Below are positions 33,220 through 43,544 of a stretch of DNA of 64,000 bases, piece by piece. The stretch covers positions 5,952,001 to 6,016,000 of the forward strand of contig NZ_CP011125.1 in assembly GCF_000737325.1 (NCBI RefSeq), read 5' to 3'. A program made the translations under genes and the position numbers. The notes under the pieces are model-generated. The model worked only from the letters and a program-made list of their open reading frames with translations, did no database searches and was not told the origin of the DNA. Position 1 is the first letter of the stretch. Every line of letters starts with the position of its first letter. This stretch comes from Sandaracinus amylolyticus. GTDB lineage: Bacteria; Myxococcota_A; Polyangia; Polyangiales; Sandaracinaceae.

Positions 33220-35198
33220 GCTCGACCCGCGGGCTCGAAGCAGCGCTGCTCGTCGTCGCGGGGATCGCGCTCACGTGGGGCGCGGCCGCGAGCCCGCACG
33301 TCTTCGACGCGGGCGAGCTCGTCGCGGCAGCCGCGCAGCTGGGCGCGGGGCATCCGCCCGGGCAGCCGCTGCACGCGCTGCTCGGATACGCCGCGACCCT
33401 CGTGCCGCTCGGTCCGCTCGCGTGGCGCATCGCGCTGCTGAGCGCGGCGATGGGGCTCTGGGCGGCGCACGAGGCCGCCGGGATCGTGCGGGACGCGATC
33501 GAGCGCGACGATCGCGGCGCGCGCGTGCTCCCGGCGGTGACCGCGCTCGCGGTGCTCGTCGCGCCTGCGATCGCGCCGCAGCTCGCGCGTCCCGAGGTGT
33601 ACACGCTCGCGCTCGCGCTGGCGCTCGCGGGCGCGCGACGGCTGATCGCTTGGGCGTGCGGAGATCGTCGGGCGCTTCGGATCGCGGCGATGCTCGCGGG
33701 GCTCGCGGTCGCGGTGCATCCGCCGCACGCGCTCGCGCTGGTCGCGATCGGCGCGGTGGCGTTGATCGGGTGGCGGCGCGACGCGTGGCGTGGGGTCGGG
33801 TGGGCCGCGCTCGCGTGCGTGATCGGGCTCGGCGCGATCGCGTATTTGCCGGTCCGCGCGATCGCAGGCGCGCGCACGTGGGGCGATCCCACGACGCTCG
33901 ACGGCATCGTCGCGTACCTCTCGGGACGCGCGTACGGCGCGAACCTCGGCGCGCGCAGCGGGTCGTGGGCCGCGGTGATCGTCGAGCCGATCGTGTACGT
34001 GCTGATCGGCGCGGGCGTTGGGGTCGCGATCGCGGTGCTCGCGCGCGCGCGCTCGAAGCGCGTCGTGGTGATCGGTGCGGCCGCGTGCGCTGCGATCGTC
34101 GGTGCGTGCCTCCAGCCGCACGAGCCCGCGAACCCCGACAACGTCGCGTACGCCGCGCCCGCGATGGCGCTCCTGCTCGCGCTCGGCGGGGCCGCGCTCG
34201 CGACGTCGCGCGCGCATCGCGGGGCGCTCTCGGTCGGTGCCCTCGCGCTCGTGATCGCACCGCTCGCGACGAGCGACGTCGCGAGCGCGCTGCGCGCGGA
34301 GCAGACGCACCTCGAGACGCTCGCGTTCTCGCTGGTCGACGCGCCTCCGCCGCGCGCGCTCGTCGTGACGCGCAGCGACTTCGTCGCGGCCGCGTGGATG
34401 CAGGCGCGCGACGTCGAAGGTGCGCGCCCCGACGTCGCGGTGATGGTCGAAGGGCTCGCGACGTCGTCGTGGCACTGGCGGTCGCTCGCCGGTCATCCGC
34501 GCTTCGACGGAACGCCCGCGCGCGGCGCGGGCAGCGGGCGCGCGGCGTGGGTGCGGGGCGCGATCGATCGCGCGCTCGGGCACGTCGCGATCGTGTCGGA
34601 GCACGACGAGCCGGTGTCGGGCCGCGGGACCGTGCTCGGCGCGTACCTCGTGCTCCCCACCGACGCGACCGGCGTCGAGCGCGCGTTCGCGGAGCGCACC
34701 GCGGGCGCGTCGGCGCGCGCGATGCGCGACGTGCCCGCGTGGTACGGCGGTCTCGGGCACGGCGTGGTGCGCGACGTCGAGCTCGCCCGCGCCAGCCGAT
34801 GGCTGGTGCGGGATCACGCGCCGCTCGCGATCGCCGCGCTGCGACGCGCGTCGGCGCCGCTGCCGCCCGACGTGACCGCGATCGCCGAGGGCATCACCGC
34901 CTCGCCGCGACGCGCGCCTCCGCCCCGCGTCGACGATCCCACCGCGATCTTCGCGACCGCGGAGGACGCGGTGCGCGCCCTCGCCACGGTCCTCGTCGCG
35001 CTGGGCGAGCCCGAGCGCGCGATGCAGCTCCTCGAAGCACAAGCGACGCGCGGGGACGATCGCGCGCTGCTGCAGCTCGCGTGGATCCAGCTCGGAGACG
35101 GGCTCGTCGAGCCCGCGCGCGCCGCCGTCTCGCGATACCGCGCGCTCCATCCGGATCGCGAGCACGAGCTCGAGGCGCTCGGAGCGCGTCTCCGATGA
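33216..35198 (+). CDS. DUF2723 family membrane protein (O-mannosyltransferase-like)
   Basis: 660 residues if it starts at the TTG overlapping the kinase stop (TTGA). The first 80 residues hold the DUF2723 signature: SPHVFDAGELVAAAAQLG and then GHPPGQPLHALLG, which matches ...D.GEF..A...LGVGHPPG.PL. About 10-12 TM helices follow, then a soluble domain of about 270 residues with a terminal TPR-like pair. DUF2723 proteins, including human TMEM260, are GT-C-fold glycosyltransferases that modify secreted proteins. It probably glycosylates envelope proteins or lipids in the periplasm. No other start fits the N-terminal domain. Confidence 0.82.
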   Translation: MSSTRGLEAALLVVAGIALTWGAAASPHVFDAGELVAAAAQLGAGHPPGQPLHALLGYAATLVPLGPLAWRIALLSAAMGLWAAHEAAGIVRDAIERDDRGARVLPAVTALAVLVAPAIAPQLARPEVYTLALALALAGARRLIAWACGDRRALRIAAMLAGLAVAVHPPHALALVAIGAVALIGWRRDAWRGVGWAALACVIGLGAIAYLPVRAIAGARTWGDPTTLDGIVAYLSGRAYGANLGARSGSWAAVIVEPIVYVLIGAGVGVAIAVLARARSKRVVVIGAAACAAIVGACLQPHEPANPDNVAYAAPAMALLLALGGAALATSRAHRGALSVGALALVIAPLATSDVASALRAEQTHLETLAFSLVDAPPPRALVVTRSDFVAAAWMQARDVEGARPDVAVMVEGLATSSWHWRSLAGHPRFDGTPARGAGSGRAAWVRGAIDRALGHVAIVSEHDEPVSGRGTVLGAYLVLPTDATGVERAFAERTAGASARAMRDVPAWYGGLGHGVVRDVELARASRWLVRDHAPLAIAALRRASAPLPPDVTAIAEGITASPRRAPPPRVDDPTAIFATAEDAVRALATVLVALGEPERAMQLLEAQATRGDDRALLQLAWIQLGDGLVEPARAAVSRYRALHPDREHELEALGARLR

Positions 35199-35205
35199 CC
35201 CGTGC

Positions 35206-35211
35206 TACAAG
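35206..35211 (+). promoter_or_regulatory. Candidate internal -10 element
   Basis: TACAAG within TGCTACAAG ends 9 nt before the ATG of the flippase-like gene. It would allow its expression independently of the DUF2723 gene. Confidence 0.3.
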
Positions 35212-35220
35212 CCCGGCGCG

Positions 35221-36180
35221 ATGAGCGAGACCCCGACGCCCAAGGCGACGTCGCGCCAGTGGATCTGGCGAATCGTGCGCGTCGTCGTGACGGTGCTCGC
35301 GTTCGCGTGGGTGCTCTCGCGCGTCAGCCTCGACGCGCTCGGCGCTGCGTTCCTGCGCGTCTCGTGGCTCGCGTTCGTGCTCGCGATCGCGGTCACGATG
35401 GTGAACATGGGCGTCGGCACGCTGCGATGGCGCGCGCTGCTCGCGGCGTACGGGGCGCCGAAGCTGCCCTCGTTCGCGCTGCTCTATCGCCTCTATCTCA
35501 TCGGCTTCTTCTACAACGTCTGGCTCCCCGGCGGCGTCGGTGGTGACGTGGTGCGCGGCGTCGCGTCGCGCGCCGCGTTCGGTCCCGCGGGCGCGACGAG
35601 CGGTGTCGCGGTGGTGTTCGTCGAGCGCGTGCTCGGCCTCGTCGGTCTGCTCCTGATCGTCGGCACGGCGTCGATCGTCCATCCGATCCGAGGCGTCGAC
35701 GGAGTGCTGATGTGGAGCGCGATCGGCATCGCGGCGGGCGCCGGCGCGGTGCTCGCGATCGCGCTCGGCCGTCAGCTCGCGGCGCGCGCGCCGGGGCCGA
35801 TCGCGCGCATCCTCGCGGGACTGCCGGTGATCTCGCGCCCGTGGCCGTTCGTCTTCGCGCTCGCGCTCTCGCTGGTGACGCAGTCATTCGTCGCGCTCAC
35901 CGGACACGTGTTCGTCGCGGCGCTGCACCCGGAGCTGCCGCTCGTCACGTCGTTCGCGATCGTGCCGCTCGCGATGTCGACCTCGTACCTACCGATCACG
36001 GCGGGCGGCGCAGGCGCGCGCGAAGCCGCGTTCCAGGAGCTCTACTCGCACGTCGGCGTGTCGTTCGAGGACGCGACCGCCGCGTCGCTGATGCTCGCCG
36101 CGACCTACTATCTGATCGGCGCGCTCGGAGGGCTCTTGCGCATCCCGCCGAGCGACGAGACGACGCCGCCCAGCGCCTGA
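35221..36180 (+). CDS. Flippase-like membrane protein (lysylphosphatidylglycerol synthase TM region / UPF0104)
   Basis: 319 residues, about 8 TM helices. The motifs WRALLAAYG, GFFYNVWLPGGVGGDVVRG, VVFVERVLGL and ITAGGAGAREAAF are the core of the AglD/MprF-type integral domain. Members translocate lipid-linked intermediates across the inner membrane, or are transferase partners. It lies 22 bp downstream of the DUF2723 gene and 3 bp before the acyltransferase, in a glycan cassette. Confidence 0.88.
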   Translation: MSETPTPKATSRQWIWRIVRVVVTVLAFAWVLSRVSLDALGAAFLRVSWLAFVLAIAVTMVNMGVGTLRWRALLAAYGAPKLPSFALLYRLYLIGFFYNVWLPGGVGGDVVRGVASRAAFGPAGATSGVAVVFVERVLGLVGLLLIVGTASIVHPIRGVDGVLMWSAIGIAAGAGAVLAIALGRQLAARAPGPIARILAGLPVISRPWPFVFALALSLVTQSFVALTGHVFVAALHPELPLVTSFAIVPLAMSTSYLPITAGGAGAREAAFQELYSHVGVSFEDATAASLMLAATYYLIGALGGLLRIPPSDETTPPSA

Positions 36181-36183
36181 GAC

Positions 36184-36702
36184 ATGCCTCCTCGCAGCCA
36201 CGGCACCGGTCGCTTCCGCATCGAGGATCTCGCGTCGTGCGGCGAGGGCTGCGTGCTCGAGGAGGGCTGCCTCGTCTTCCATCCCGAGCGCGTGCACCTC
36301 GGTCGCGACGTCTACGTCGGGCACCTCGCGATGCTGAAGGGCTACTACAAGAACGACCTGCGCATCGGCGACGGGACGTGGATCGGACAGGGCGTGTTCC
36401 TGCACGCCGCGGGTGGGCTCACGATCGGCGCGAACGTCGGCATCGGCCCGGGCGTGCACGTGATCACGTCGTCGCACCGCGAGGCCGGCCGCGCGATCCC
36501 GATCCTCCACGCGCCGATCGACTTCGCGCCGGTGGTGATCGAGGACGACGTCGATCTCGGTGTCGGCGCGATCGTGCTCCCCGGCGTGCGCATCGGCCGC
36601 GGCGTGCAAGTCGGCGCGGGCGCGGTGGTCACGCGCGACGTCGCGCCCTACTCCGTCGTCGCGGGCAACCCCGCGCGCGTGCTCCGAGAGCGCCCCGAAT
36701 GA
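36184..36702 (+). CDS. Hexapeptide-repeat (left-handed beta-helix) acyltransferase
   Basis: 172 residues of hexapeptide repeats: VHLGRDVYVG, LRIGDGTWIGQGVFL, LTIGANVGIGPGVHV, then SSHREAG with a probable catalytic His, VIEDDVDLGVGAIVLPG and VAGNPARVL. This is the LbH fold of the NodL/LacA/WbbJ type, which uses acetyl-CoA to modify sugars. It overlaps the glycosyltransferase by four bases (ATGA), so the pair is co-translated. Confidence 0.92.
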   Translation: MPPRSHGTGRFRIEDLASCGEGCVLEEGCLVFHPERVHLGRDVYVGHLAMLKGYYKNDLRIGDGTWIGQGVFLHAAGGLTIGANVGIGPGVHVITSSHREAGRAIPILHAPIDFAPVVIEDDVDLGVGAIVLPGVRIGRGVQVGAGAVVTRDVAPYSVVAGNPARVLRERPE

Positions 36703-37400
36703 ACGAAGAAGTCCCGCTCAGCATCATCGTCTTCGCGTTCGACGAGGAAGAGAACATCGGGCCCGTGCTCGGCGAGCTGCGGGCGTGGCTCGAGCAGCAC
36801 GAGCCGGGCGCGGAGATCGTGTTCGTCGACGACGGCTCGCGCGACCGCACCGCCGACGCCGCGGGTCGCGCGCTGCGTGGCATGCCGCACGCGGTGCTCC
36901 GTCACGAACGAAACCGAGGGATCGGCGCGGCGCTCAAGACCGGGGTGATGGCGGCGCGCGGTGAGCTCGTCACGTTCCTCCCCGCCGACGGTCAGATCGC
37001 GCCCGACGCGGTCGCGACGTTGCGCGAAGCGCAGGCGCGAAGCGGCGCGGACGTCGTGCTCTCCGTCTACGACCGCCGCGACGACGGAGTCGATCGCAAG
37101 GTGTTCTCGTTCGGCGTGCGCGCGCTGATCGCCGCGGTGCACGGCGTGTGGCTCAAGAGCGACGGTCCGTATCTCTTCCGGCGTCGCCTCTTCGATCCCG
37201 ATCAGCTGCGCCCCGACACGTTCTTCCTGAACTTCGAGTTCCCGATCCGCGCGCTCTCGGCGGGACTGCGCATCGACACCGTCGTCATCGCGTGTCGTCC
37301 GCGACGCGCGGGGCACAGCAAGAGCACGCAGTGGCACCGCATCGTCGGCGTCGCGCGCGATCTCGTCGATCTCCGCGTGCGCCGCTTCCGCGGGCTCTGA
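36699..37400 (+). CDS. Glycosyltransferase family 2 (dolichyl/undecaprenyl phosphate sugar synthase-like)
   Basis: 233 residues. The GT-A signature is clear: LSIIVFAFDEEENIGPV, IVFVDDGSRDRTAD, HERNRGIGAALKTGV and FLPADGQIAPD (the DXD-like position). There is no C-terminal membrane domain. This resembles soluble synthases that load a sugar on polyprenyl phosphate, which would supply the DUF2723-type transferase encoded upstream. Final gene of the cassette; its stop faces that of gmk by 3 bp. Confidence 0.9.
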   Translation: MNEEVPLSIIVFAFDEEENIGPVLGELRAWLEQHEPGAEIVFVDDGSRDRTADAAGRALRGMPHAVLRHERNRGIGAALKTGVMAARGELVTFLPADGQIAPDAVATLREAQARSGADVVLSVYDRRDDGVDRKVFSFGVRALIAAVHGVWLKSDGPYLFRRRLFDPDQLRPDTFFLNFEFPIRALSAGLRIDTVVIACRPRRAGHSKSTQWHRIVGVARDLVDLRVRRFRGL

Positions 37401-37403
37401 TCG

Positions 37404-38027
37404 TCAGCGCGCCTTGAGCAGCAGCTCGGCCGTGGGCGCGAGACGCCACCGGCGATGACGTTCGGCGAGCGCGATGCCGAGCACCGCGGCCTTCGCGCGA
37501 TCGAGATCGTCGTTCACGACGAGGTAGTCGAAGAAGCCGTAGTGCTCGATCTCGTGCCACGCGTTCGCGAAGCGACGCTCGACCGCCGCCGCGTCCTCGG
37601 TGCCGCGCCCTTCGAGCCGACGGCGCAGCTCGTCCATCGAGGGCGGCAGCACGAACACGCCGATCGCATCACGCAGCTTCGCCTTGATCTGGCGCGCGCC
37701 CTGGTAGTCGACGTCGAACACGATCCCGCGCTTGCCCTCGGCGCGCGCGCGCTCGATCTCGCGCACGCTCGTCCCGTAGAGGTTGCCGTGGACCTCGGCC
37801 CACTCCGCGAACTCGCCTTCCGCGATCAACGTCTGGAACCGCACGCGATCGACGAAGTGATACTCGCGCCCGTCCTGCTCGCCCGCGCGCGGCCTGCGCG
37901 TCGTGTGTGAGACCGAGAACGTGAAGTCCTTCAGGTTGTCGAGCAGGTGGCGCGTCAGCGTGGTCTTCCCGGCGCCTGACGGAGAGCAGAGGATCAGCAG
38001 GACCAGGTCGTCCATCGCAGGGCGCAT
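37404..38027 (-). CDS. gmk: Guanylate kinase
   Basis: 207 residues; an ATG four codons later is an equally good start. The P-loop is SPSGAGKTTLT, followed by SVSHTTRRPRAGEQDGREYHFV, the GMP-binding segment, and GTSVREIERA with VFDVDYQGARQIK. The length is normal. It converts GMP to GDP. It stands between convergent and divergent neighbours, without the usual rpoZ partner. Confidence 0.96.
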   Translation of the reverse strand: MRPAMDDLVLLILCSPSGAGKTTLTRHLLDNLKDFTFSVSHTTRRPRAGEQDGREYHFVDRVRFQTLIAEGEFAEWAEVHGNLYGTSVREIERARAEGKRGIVFDVDYQGARQIKAKLRDAIGVFVLPPSMDELRRRLEGRGTEDAAAVERRFANAWHEIEHYGFFDYLVVNDDLDRAKAAVLGIALAERHRRWRLAPTAELLLKAR

Positions 38028-38041
38028 GGTACGAGATCCCC

Positions 38042-38929
38042 GTGCTGCGCGCTCTTCTCCAGGCGACTCGTCCGCTCGCGCACGCCAACGTCGCGCCGCC
38101 GATCCTCTACGGACAGGCGCTCGCGTACGCGATGACCGGTGCGTTCTCGTGGCGCGCGCTCGCGCTCGCGCAGATCTTCGGGCTCGTCGATCACCTCTTC
38201 ATCGTGTTCGCGAACGACTTCGCCGACCGTGAGGCCGATGCGCGCAACGACGGGTTCAACGCGTTCTCCGGCGGCTCACGCGTGCTCCCGGAGGGTCGCC
38301 TCGCGCCGCGCGTGATCCTCGGCCTCGCGATCGCGTGCTCGATCGTGCTCGTCGCAGGCACGATCCCCTTCGCGCTCGAGCGACCGCTCCTGCCGGTGCT
38401 CGCGTGCGCCGCGATCGCGCTGATGGTGATGTACAGCTATCCGCCGCTCGCGCTCTCGTATCGCGGCGGCGGCGAGTGGCTGCAGGCGATCGGCGTCGGG
38501 CTCGTGCTCCCGCTCGTCGGGTTCCACGCGCAGGAGCCCTCACTGCGCGCGATCCCGTGGCTCGCGCTCGTGCCCACGATCGTGCTCGGGCTCGCGGGCA
38601 ACGTGCTCACCGCGCTGCCCGACGAGCCCGCCGATCGCGCGACGTCGAAGCGAACCTGGGCGGTGCGCCGCGGCGTGCCGCGTGCGGCGCGGGATCTCGT
38701 CGCGCTCGTCGCGCTCGCGATCGTGCTCGGCGGGATCGTGCTGCCCTTCCCCACGCATCTCGCGCGCGTCGTCGCGACCGCGCTCCCGCTCGGCGTGCTC
38801 GGCGCGTCACTCCCGCTCCTGCCGCGCGAGGTCATGCGCCGGAGCGAGCTCCTGGTGTTCATGATCGTCGCCGGCGCCGCGAGCACCGGCGCGCTCGTCG
38901 CGTGGACGATCGCGCTCGCCTGCGGGTGA
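38042..38929 (+). CDS. UbiA family prenyltransferase (first copy)
   Basis: 295 residues from a GTG, with about 8-9 TM helices. The first Asp-rich motif is ANDFADREADARND; the second, LPDEPADRATSKRTW, is in the place of DxxxD. YSYPPLALSYRGGGEW also fits MenA/UbiA enzymes. It transfers a polyprenyl chain to an aromatic or other acceptor, as in menaquinone synthesis. It is divergent from gmk and convergent with the unknown gene next to a second UbiA. Confidence 0.9.
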   Translation: MLRALLQATRPLAHANVAPPILYGQALAYAMTGAFSWRALALAQIFGLVDHLFIVFANDFADREADARNDGFNAFSGGSRVLPEGRLAPRVILGLAIACSIVLVAGTIPFALERPLLPVLACAAIALMVMYSYPPLALSYRGGGEWLQAIGVGLVLPLVGFHAQEPSLRAIPWLALVPTIVLGLAGNVLTALPDEPADRATSKRTWAVRRGVPRAARDLVALVALAIVLGGIVLPFPTHLARVVATALPLGVLGASLPLLPREVMRRSELLVFMIVAGAASTGALVAWTIALACG

Positions 38930-38937
38930 CTCGCGCT

Positions 38938-39669
38938 TCAGCCGATCGTCAGCCCGAGCTCGCGCGCCCGTCGCTCGCGCTCGTACGTGTAGTCGCGATC
39001 CCAGCGGGGCGCGGCATCGCGCTTCCACGCCTCGACGGGGACCCATCCACGCACCGCGAGATCCGAGAGCAGCCGCGTCTCCGACGCGGGGTCGCGCTGG
39101 AACGCGAACGGGTTGCGATCCCGTCCGCGCGGGATGCGGTGGTACTTGTCGTCGTCCTGCGCGATCAGCTCGACGAGCTCTGCGCCGCGCCTCCGCGCGT
39201 ACGCGAGGAACCCGGGATCGAACGGCCCGATCACGCGCCGCGTCTCGGGATCGCGGCGCACCCAGCGTGCCCAGTCGAACCCGTAGAGGAAGTCGTGCAC
39301 GTAGCGGAACTGGATCGACGTCCCGTGACCGAACAGATCGTGGAGGTCGACGACGGTCGACACCGTCGCATCGACCCACGCGACGCCGTGGGTCGCGCCG
39401 CCGCGCTCGAGCCGCGCGAGCACGAGCTCGAGATCGCAGAACAGGTTGTCCGGGAAGTTGCGGTGCACCGCCTCCGCGATCGTCGCGATGCCGCGCGCCG
39501 CCGCGAGCCGCAGGTCGCTCGGCAGCGCGCGATCCGGGATCAGCTCGCGGAGCGGACGCGCGAGCTCGCGCCCAGGACAGAGCGATCGCCAGCGCACGCC
39601 GAGCGCCGCGTCGCGCTCCGCGAGCAGCGCCTCGATGTCTTCGTGCGCGTGGGTCTGGGTCGTCGTCAT
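38938..39669 (-). CDS. Conserved-looking protein of unknown function beside a UbiA gene
   Basis: 243 residues, soluble and without a signal peptide. Its most notable segment is VDLHDLFGHGTSIQFRYVH, which superficially recalls the His-x4-His iron site of aromatic amino acid hydroxylases, but the rest of that fold and its Glu ligand are not visible. Acidic and aromatic residues are frequent (DDDKYHRIP, RDRDYTYERER-like tail). Its ATG directly abuts the stop of the second UbiA gene, so the two are co-transcribed and may act on the same prenylated product. No family assigned. Confidence 0.75.
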   Translation of the reverse strand: MTTTQTHAHEDIEALLAERDAALGVRWRSLCPGRELARPLRELIPDRALPSDLRLAAARGIATIAEAVHRNFPDNLFCDLELVLARLERGGATHGVAWVDATVSTVVDLHDLFGHGTSIQFRYVHDFLYGFDWARWVRRDPETRRVIGPFDPGFLAYARRRGAELVELIAQDDDKYHRIPRGRDRNPFAFQRDPASETRLLSDLAVRGWVPVEAWKRDAAPRWDRDYTYERERRARELGLTIG

Positions 39670-40623
39670 TCAGAAGCCGAGCAGGGGTCCGATCGCCATC
39701 CCGACAGCGAGCACGATGCTCGATTCCCAGACGAGCCGGTGCAACGACGACTTGTAGCTGCGCTGCGCGTCGAACGCATCGGTCACCGCGGCCGCGCTCG
39801 CGCGCCGCACTCCGTCCCACGCGAGCAACGCGCTCGCCGCCGCCGCGACGAGCGGGATCGTCGGCGTCCCGCGCGCACCGATCCACGCCGTGAGCGCCCA
39901 CACGAGCCCGCCCGCGAGCGCGAGGAGGTTCGTCAGCCGACGCGCGAGCGTGTTGCCGAGCACCGTCGTGAACGTCCGCTTGCCGCCGATGCGATCACTG
40001 CGCTCGTCGGCGAGACCGCTCGCCACCGCCGACGACAGCGCGAACGCGGCGAACCCCGGCAGCACGATCAGCGCCGGCGGCAACGCGCGACCGCTCTGCG
40101 CGTACGCGTTGATCCACGGCAGCGCGATCCCGACGCCGAACGCCTCGAGCAGCTCGCCGCCGCCGCGATAGTTGAGGCGGAGCGGAGGCAACGTGTACGC
40201 GACGAAGAGCCCGAGCGACGCGACCGCCGCGACGGTGAGCCACGGACGGTCGAGCGCGATCTCGCCCGCGAGCGCGACCATCGCCGCGCCGAAGCCCGCG
40301 AGCCCGCCGACGAAGAGCAACGTCGGAGCGGGCAGGACCCCGTCGGGGATCGTCTTCTTCGACGAGTGGGGGAACATCGATCGCTTCACGCGATCGACCT
40401 CCTGATCACCCCAGTCGTTCAGCAGCACGACGAACACGAGATCGAGCACCGTGAACAGCGCGCCGATCACCAGGCCCGCGATCGAAACCTCGCCGTTCGC
40501 GTCGATCCCGATGGCCTGTCCGAGCGCCATCGGCACGAGCAGCTTCGGCCAGCTCGCAGGCTTGAGGGCGAACGCCCAGCGCGCGCGTGTGGTCATCGAG
40601 CTCGCAGCGGACACCGAGGGCAT
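39670..40623 (-). CDS. UbiA family prenyltransferase (second copy)
   Basis: 317 residues, about 9 TM helices. Motif I is LNDWGDQEVDRVKR, and motif II is in ADERSDRIGGKRTF, both in register for UbiA enzymes. YTLPPLRLNYRGGGELLEAF is the conserved part between them. It differs strongly from the copy at 38042. An ATG nine codons later (MTTRARW) is a possible start. It is the first gene of a pair with the unknown protein, and is preceded by a TATA-like sequence directly at the start codon. Confidence 0.9.
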   Translation of the reverse strand: MPSVSAASSMTTRARWAFALKPASWPKLLVPMALGQAIGIDANGEVSIAGLVIGALFTVLDLVFVVLLNDWGDQEVDRVKRSMFPHSSKKTIPDGVLPAPTLLFVGGLAGFGAAMVALAGEIALDRPWLTVAAVASLGLFVAYTLPPLRLNYRGGGELLEAFGVGIALPWINAYAQSGRALPPALIVLPGFAAFALSSAVASGLADERSDRIGGKRTFTTVLGNTLARRLTNLLALAGGLVWALTAWIGARGTPTIPLVAAAASALLAWDGVRRASAAAVTDAFDAQRSYKSSLHRLVWESSIVLAVGMAIGPLLGF

Positions 40624-40653
40624 ATAGTCCCGCGTCTCGCCACGCGCGACCCG

Positions 40654-42201
<1,548 letters not shown>

Positions 42202-42316
42202 AGGCGTGGCCGCGCTATCGGCGTCGATCTCCCACCGTTGCGCACCCGCGTGAGCAGTGCGCGTCACGCCTGCAGGAGGCGCCTCGGAGCGCCTTGAACG
42301 CGCCCGATCACGCCGC

Positions 42317-42322
42317 TAATGT
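42317..42322 (+). promoter_or_regulatory. Candidate -10 element for gcvT
   Basis: TAATGT within GCTAATGT ends 12 nt before the ATG at 42335. No glycine riboswitch fold is evident in the 130-bp spacer. Confidence 0.35.
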
Positions 42323-42334
42323 CCGGCGCCTTCG

Positions 42335-43459
42335 ATGACCGACCTTCGCCGTACTCCCCTCTTCGACGAGCACAAGGCGCTCGGCGCCCGCATCGTCCCC
42401 TTCGCCGGCTGGAGCATGCCGGTCCAGTACGCCGGGCTCGTCAAGGAGCACCACGCGGTGCGCACCGCGGCGGGTCTCTTCGACGTCTCGCACATGGGCG
42501 AGCTGCTGCTCGAAGGGCCGGAGAGCGAGGCGGTGATCGACGAGCTCGTCACCGCGGATCTCACGAAGCTGCCCGACGGCAAGGCCGTGTACTGCGTCGC
42601 GTGCAACGAGCAGGGCACGATCCTCGACGACCTGATCGTCTATCGCCGCGGCCGCGAGAAGTTCCTCGTCGTGTGCAACGCGTCGAACCGCGACAAGATC
42701 GCGGCGCACTTCGCGAAGCACGCGCAGGGTCGCCAGACGAGCTTCGAGGACGCGTCGGATCGCTTCTCCCTCATCGCGCTCCAGGGCCCGAAGGCGATCG
42801 ACGTCGCGCGCGCGGCGGGCGCGGACGACGCGATCACCTCGCTCGCGTCGTTCTCGCTGACCGACGGCAAGATCGCGGGCGTGCCCGTGATCGCCGCGCG
42901 CACCGGCTACACCGCCGAGGACGGCTTCGAGCTCTTCTGCGCGAACGAGCACGCGGCGACGCTGTGGCGCGCGCTGATCGAAGCGGGCAAGCCGCTCGGC
43001 CTCGAGCCCGCGGGCCTCGGCGCGCGCGACACGCTGCGCCTCGAGGGTCGTCTCTCGCTCTACGGCAACGAGATCGACGAGACGACGAACCCGCTCGAGG
43101 CGGGCCTCGCGTGGGTCGTGAAGCTCGACAAGCCGCGCGACTTCCTGGGCAAGGCCGCGCTCCAGAAGATCAAGGCGGCGGGCAACGACCGCCGCATGGT
43201 CGGCTTCGAGATGCTCGGCCGCGGCATCGCGCGCCACGGTCACGCGATCGTCGAGTGGACCGGCAGCGAGACCCCGGGCAAGACGATCGGCCTCGTGACG
43301 AGCGGTTCGCCCGCGCCGACGCTCGACAAGAACATCGGCCTCGGGTACGTCCCGGCCGCGCTGGCGGAGATCGGCTCGCGGATCGGGATCGAAGTGCGTC
43401 CCGGTCGCTCGATCGAAGCCGTCGTGGTGAAGACGCCGTTCTACAAGCGCCCTCGCTGA
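42335..43459 (+). CDS. gcvT: Aminomethyltransferase (glycine cleavage T protein)
   Basis: 374 residues. The sequence runs through FAGWSMPVQYAG, GLFDVSHMGELLLEGPES, CNASNRDK, ARTGYTAEDGFELF and GLGARDTLRLEGRLSLYG, all folate-binding T-protein motifs. It transfers the methylene group from the H-protein-bound aminomethyl to tetrahydrofolate. It heads the gcvT-gcvH-gcvPA operon, with gaps of 85 and 81 bp. Confidence 0.97.
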   Translation: MTDLRRTPLFDEHKALGARIVPFAGWSMPVQYAGLVKEHHAVRTAAGLFDVSHMGELLLEGPESEAVIDELVTADLTKLPDGKAVYCVACNEQGTILDDLIVYRRGREKFLVVCNASNRDKIAAHFAKHAQGRQTSFEDASDRFSLIALQGPKAIDVARAAGADDAITSLASFSLTDGKIAGVPVIAARTGYTAEDGFELFCANEHAATLWRALIEAGKPLGLEPAGLGARDTLRLEGRLSLYGNEIDETTNPLEAGLAWVVKLDKPRDFLGKAALQKIKAAGNDRRMVGFEMLGRGIARHGHAIVEWTGSETPGKTIGLVTSGSPAPTLDKNIGLGYVPAALAEIGSRIGIEVRPGRSIEAVVVKTPFYKRPR

Positions 43460-43544
43460 GCGAGCGCGCGTCCGTCCGTTTCCGATCGCGAGTCGCTCGA
43501 GTCGGCTCGCGAGTCGCACGCATCGACCCTCGAGGAGAAGAGCC

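Noticed and set aside
39310-39420. Phenylalanine hydroxylase call for the 243-residue protein
   Set aside because: Only HDLFGH recalls the iron site. The other conserved segments and the Glu ligand of that family are not visible.
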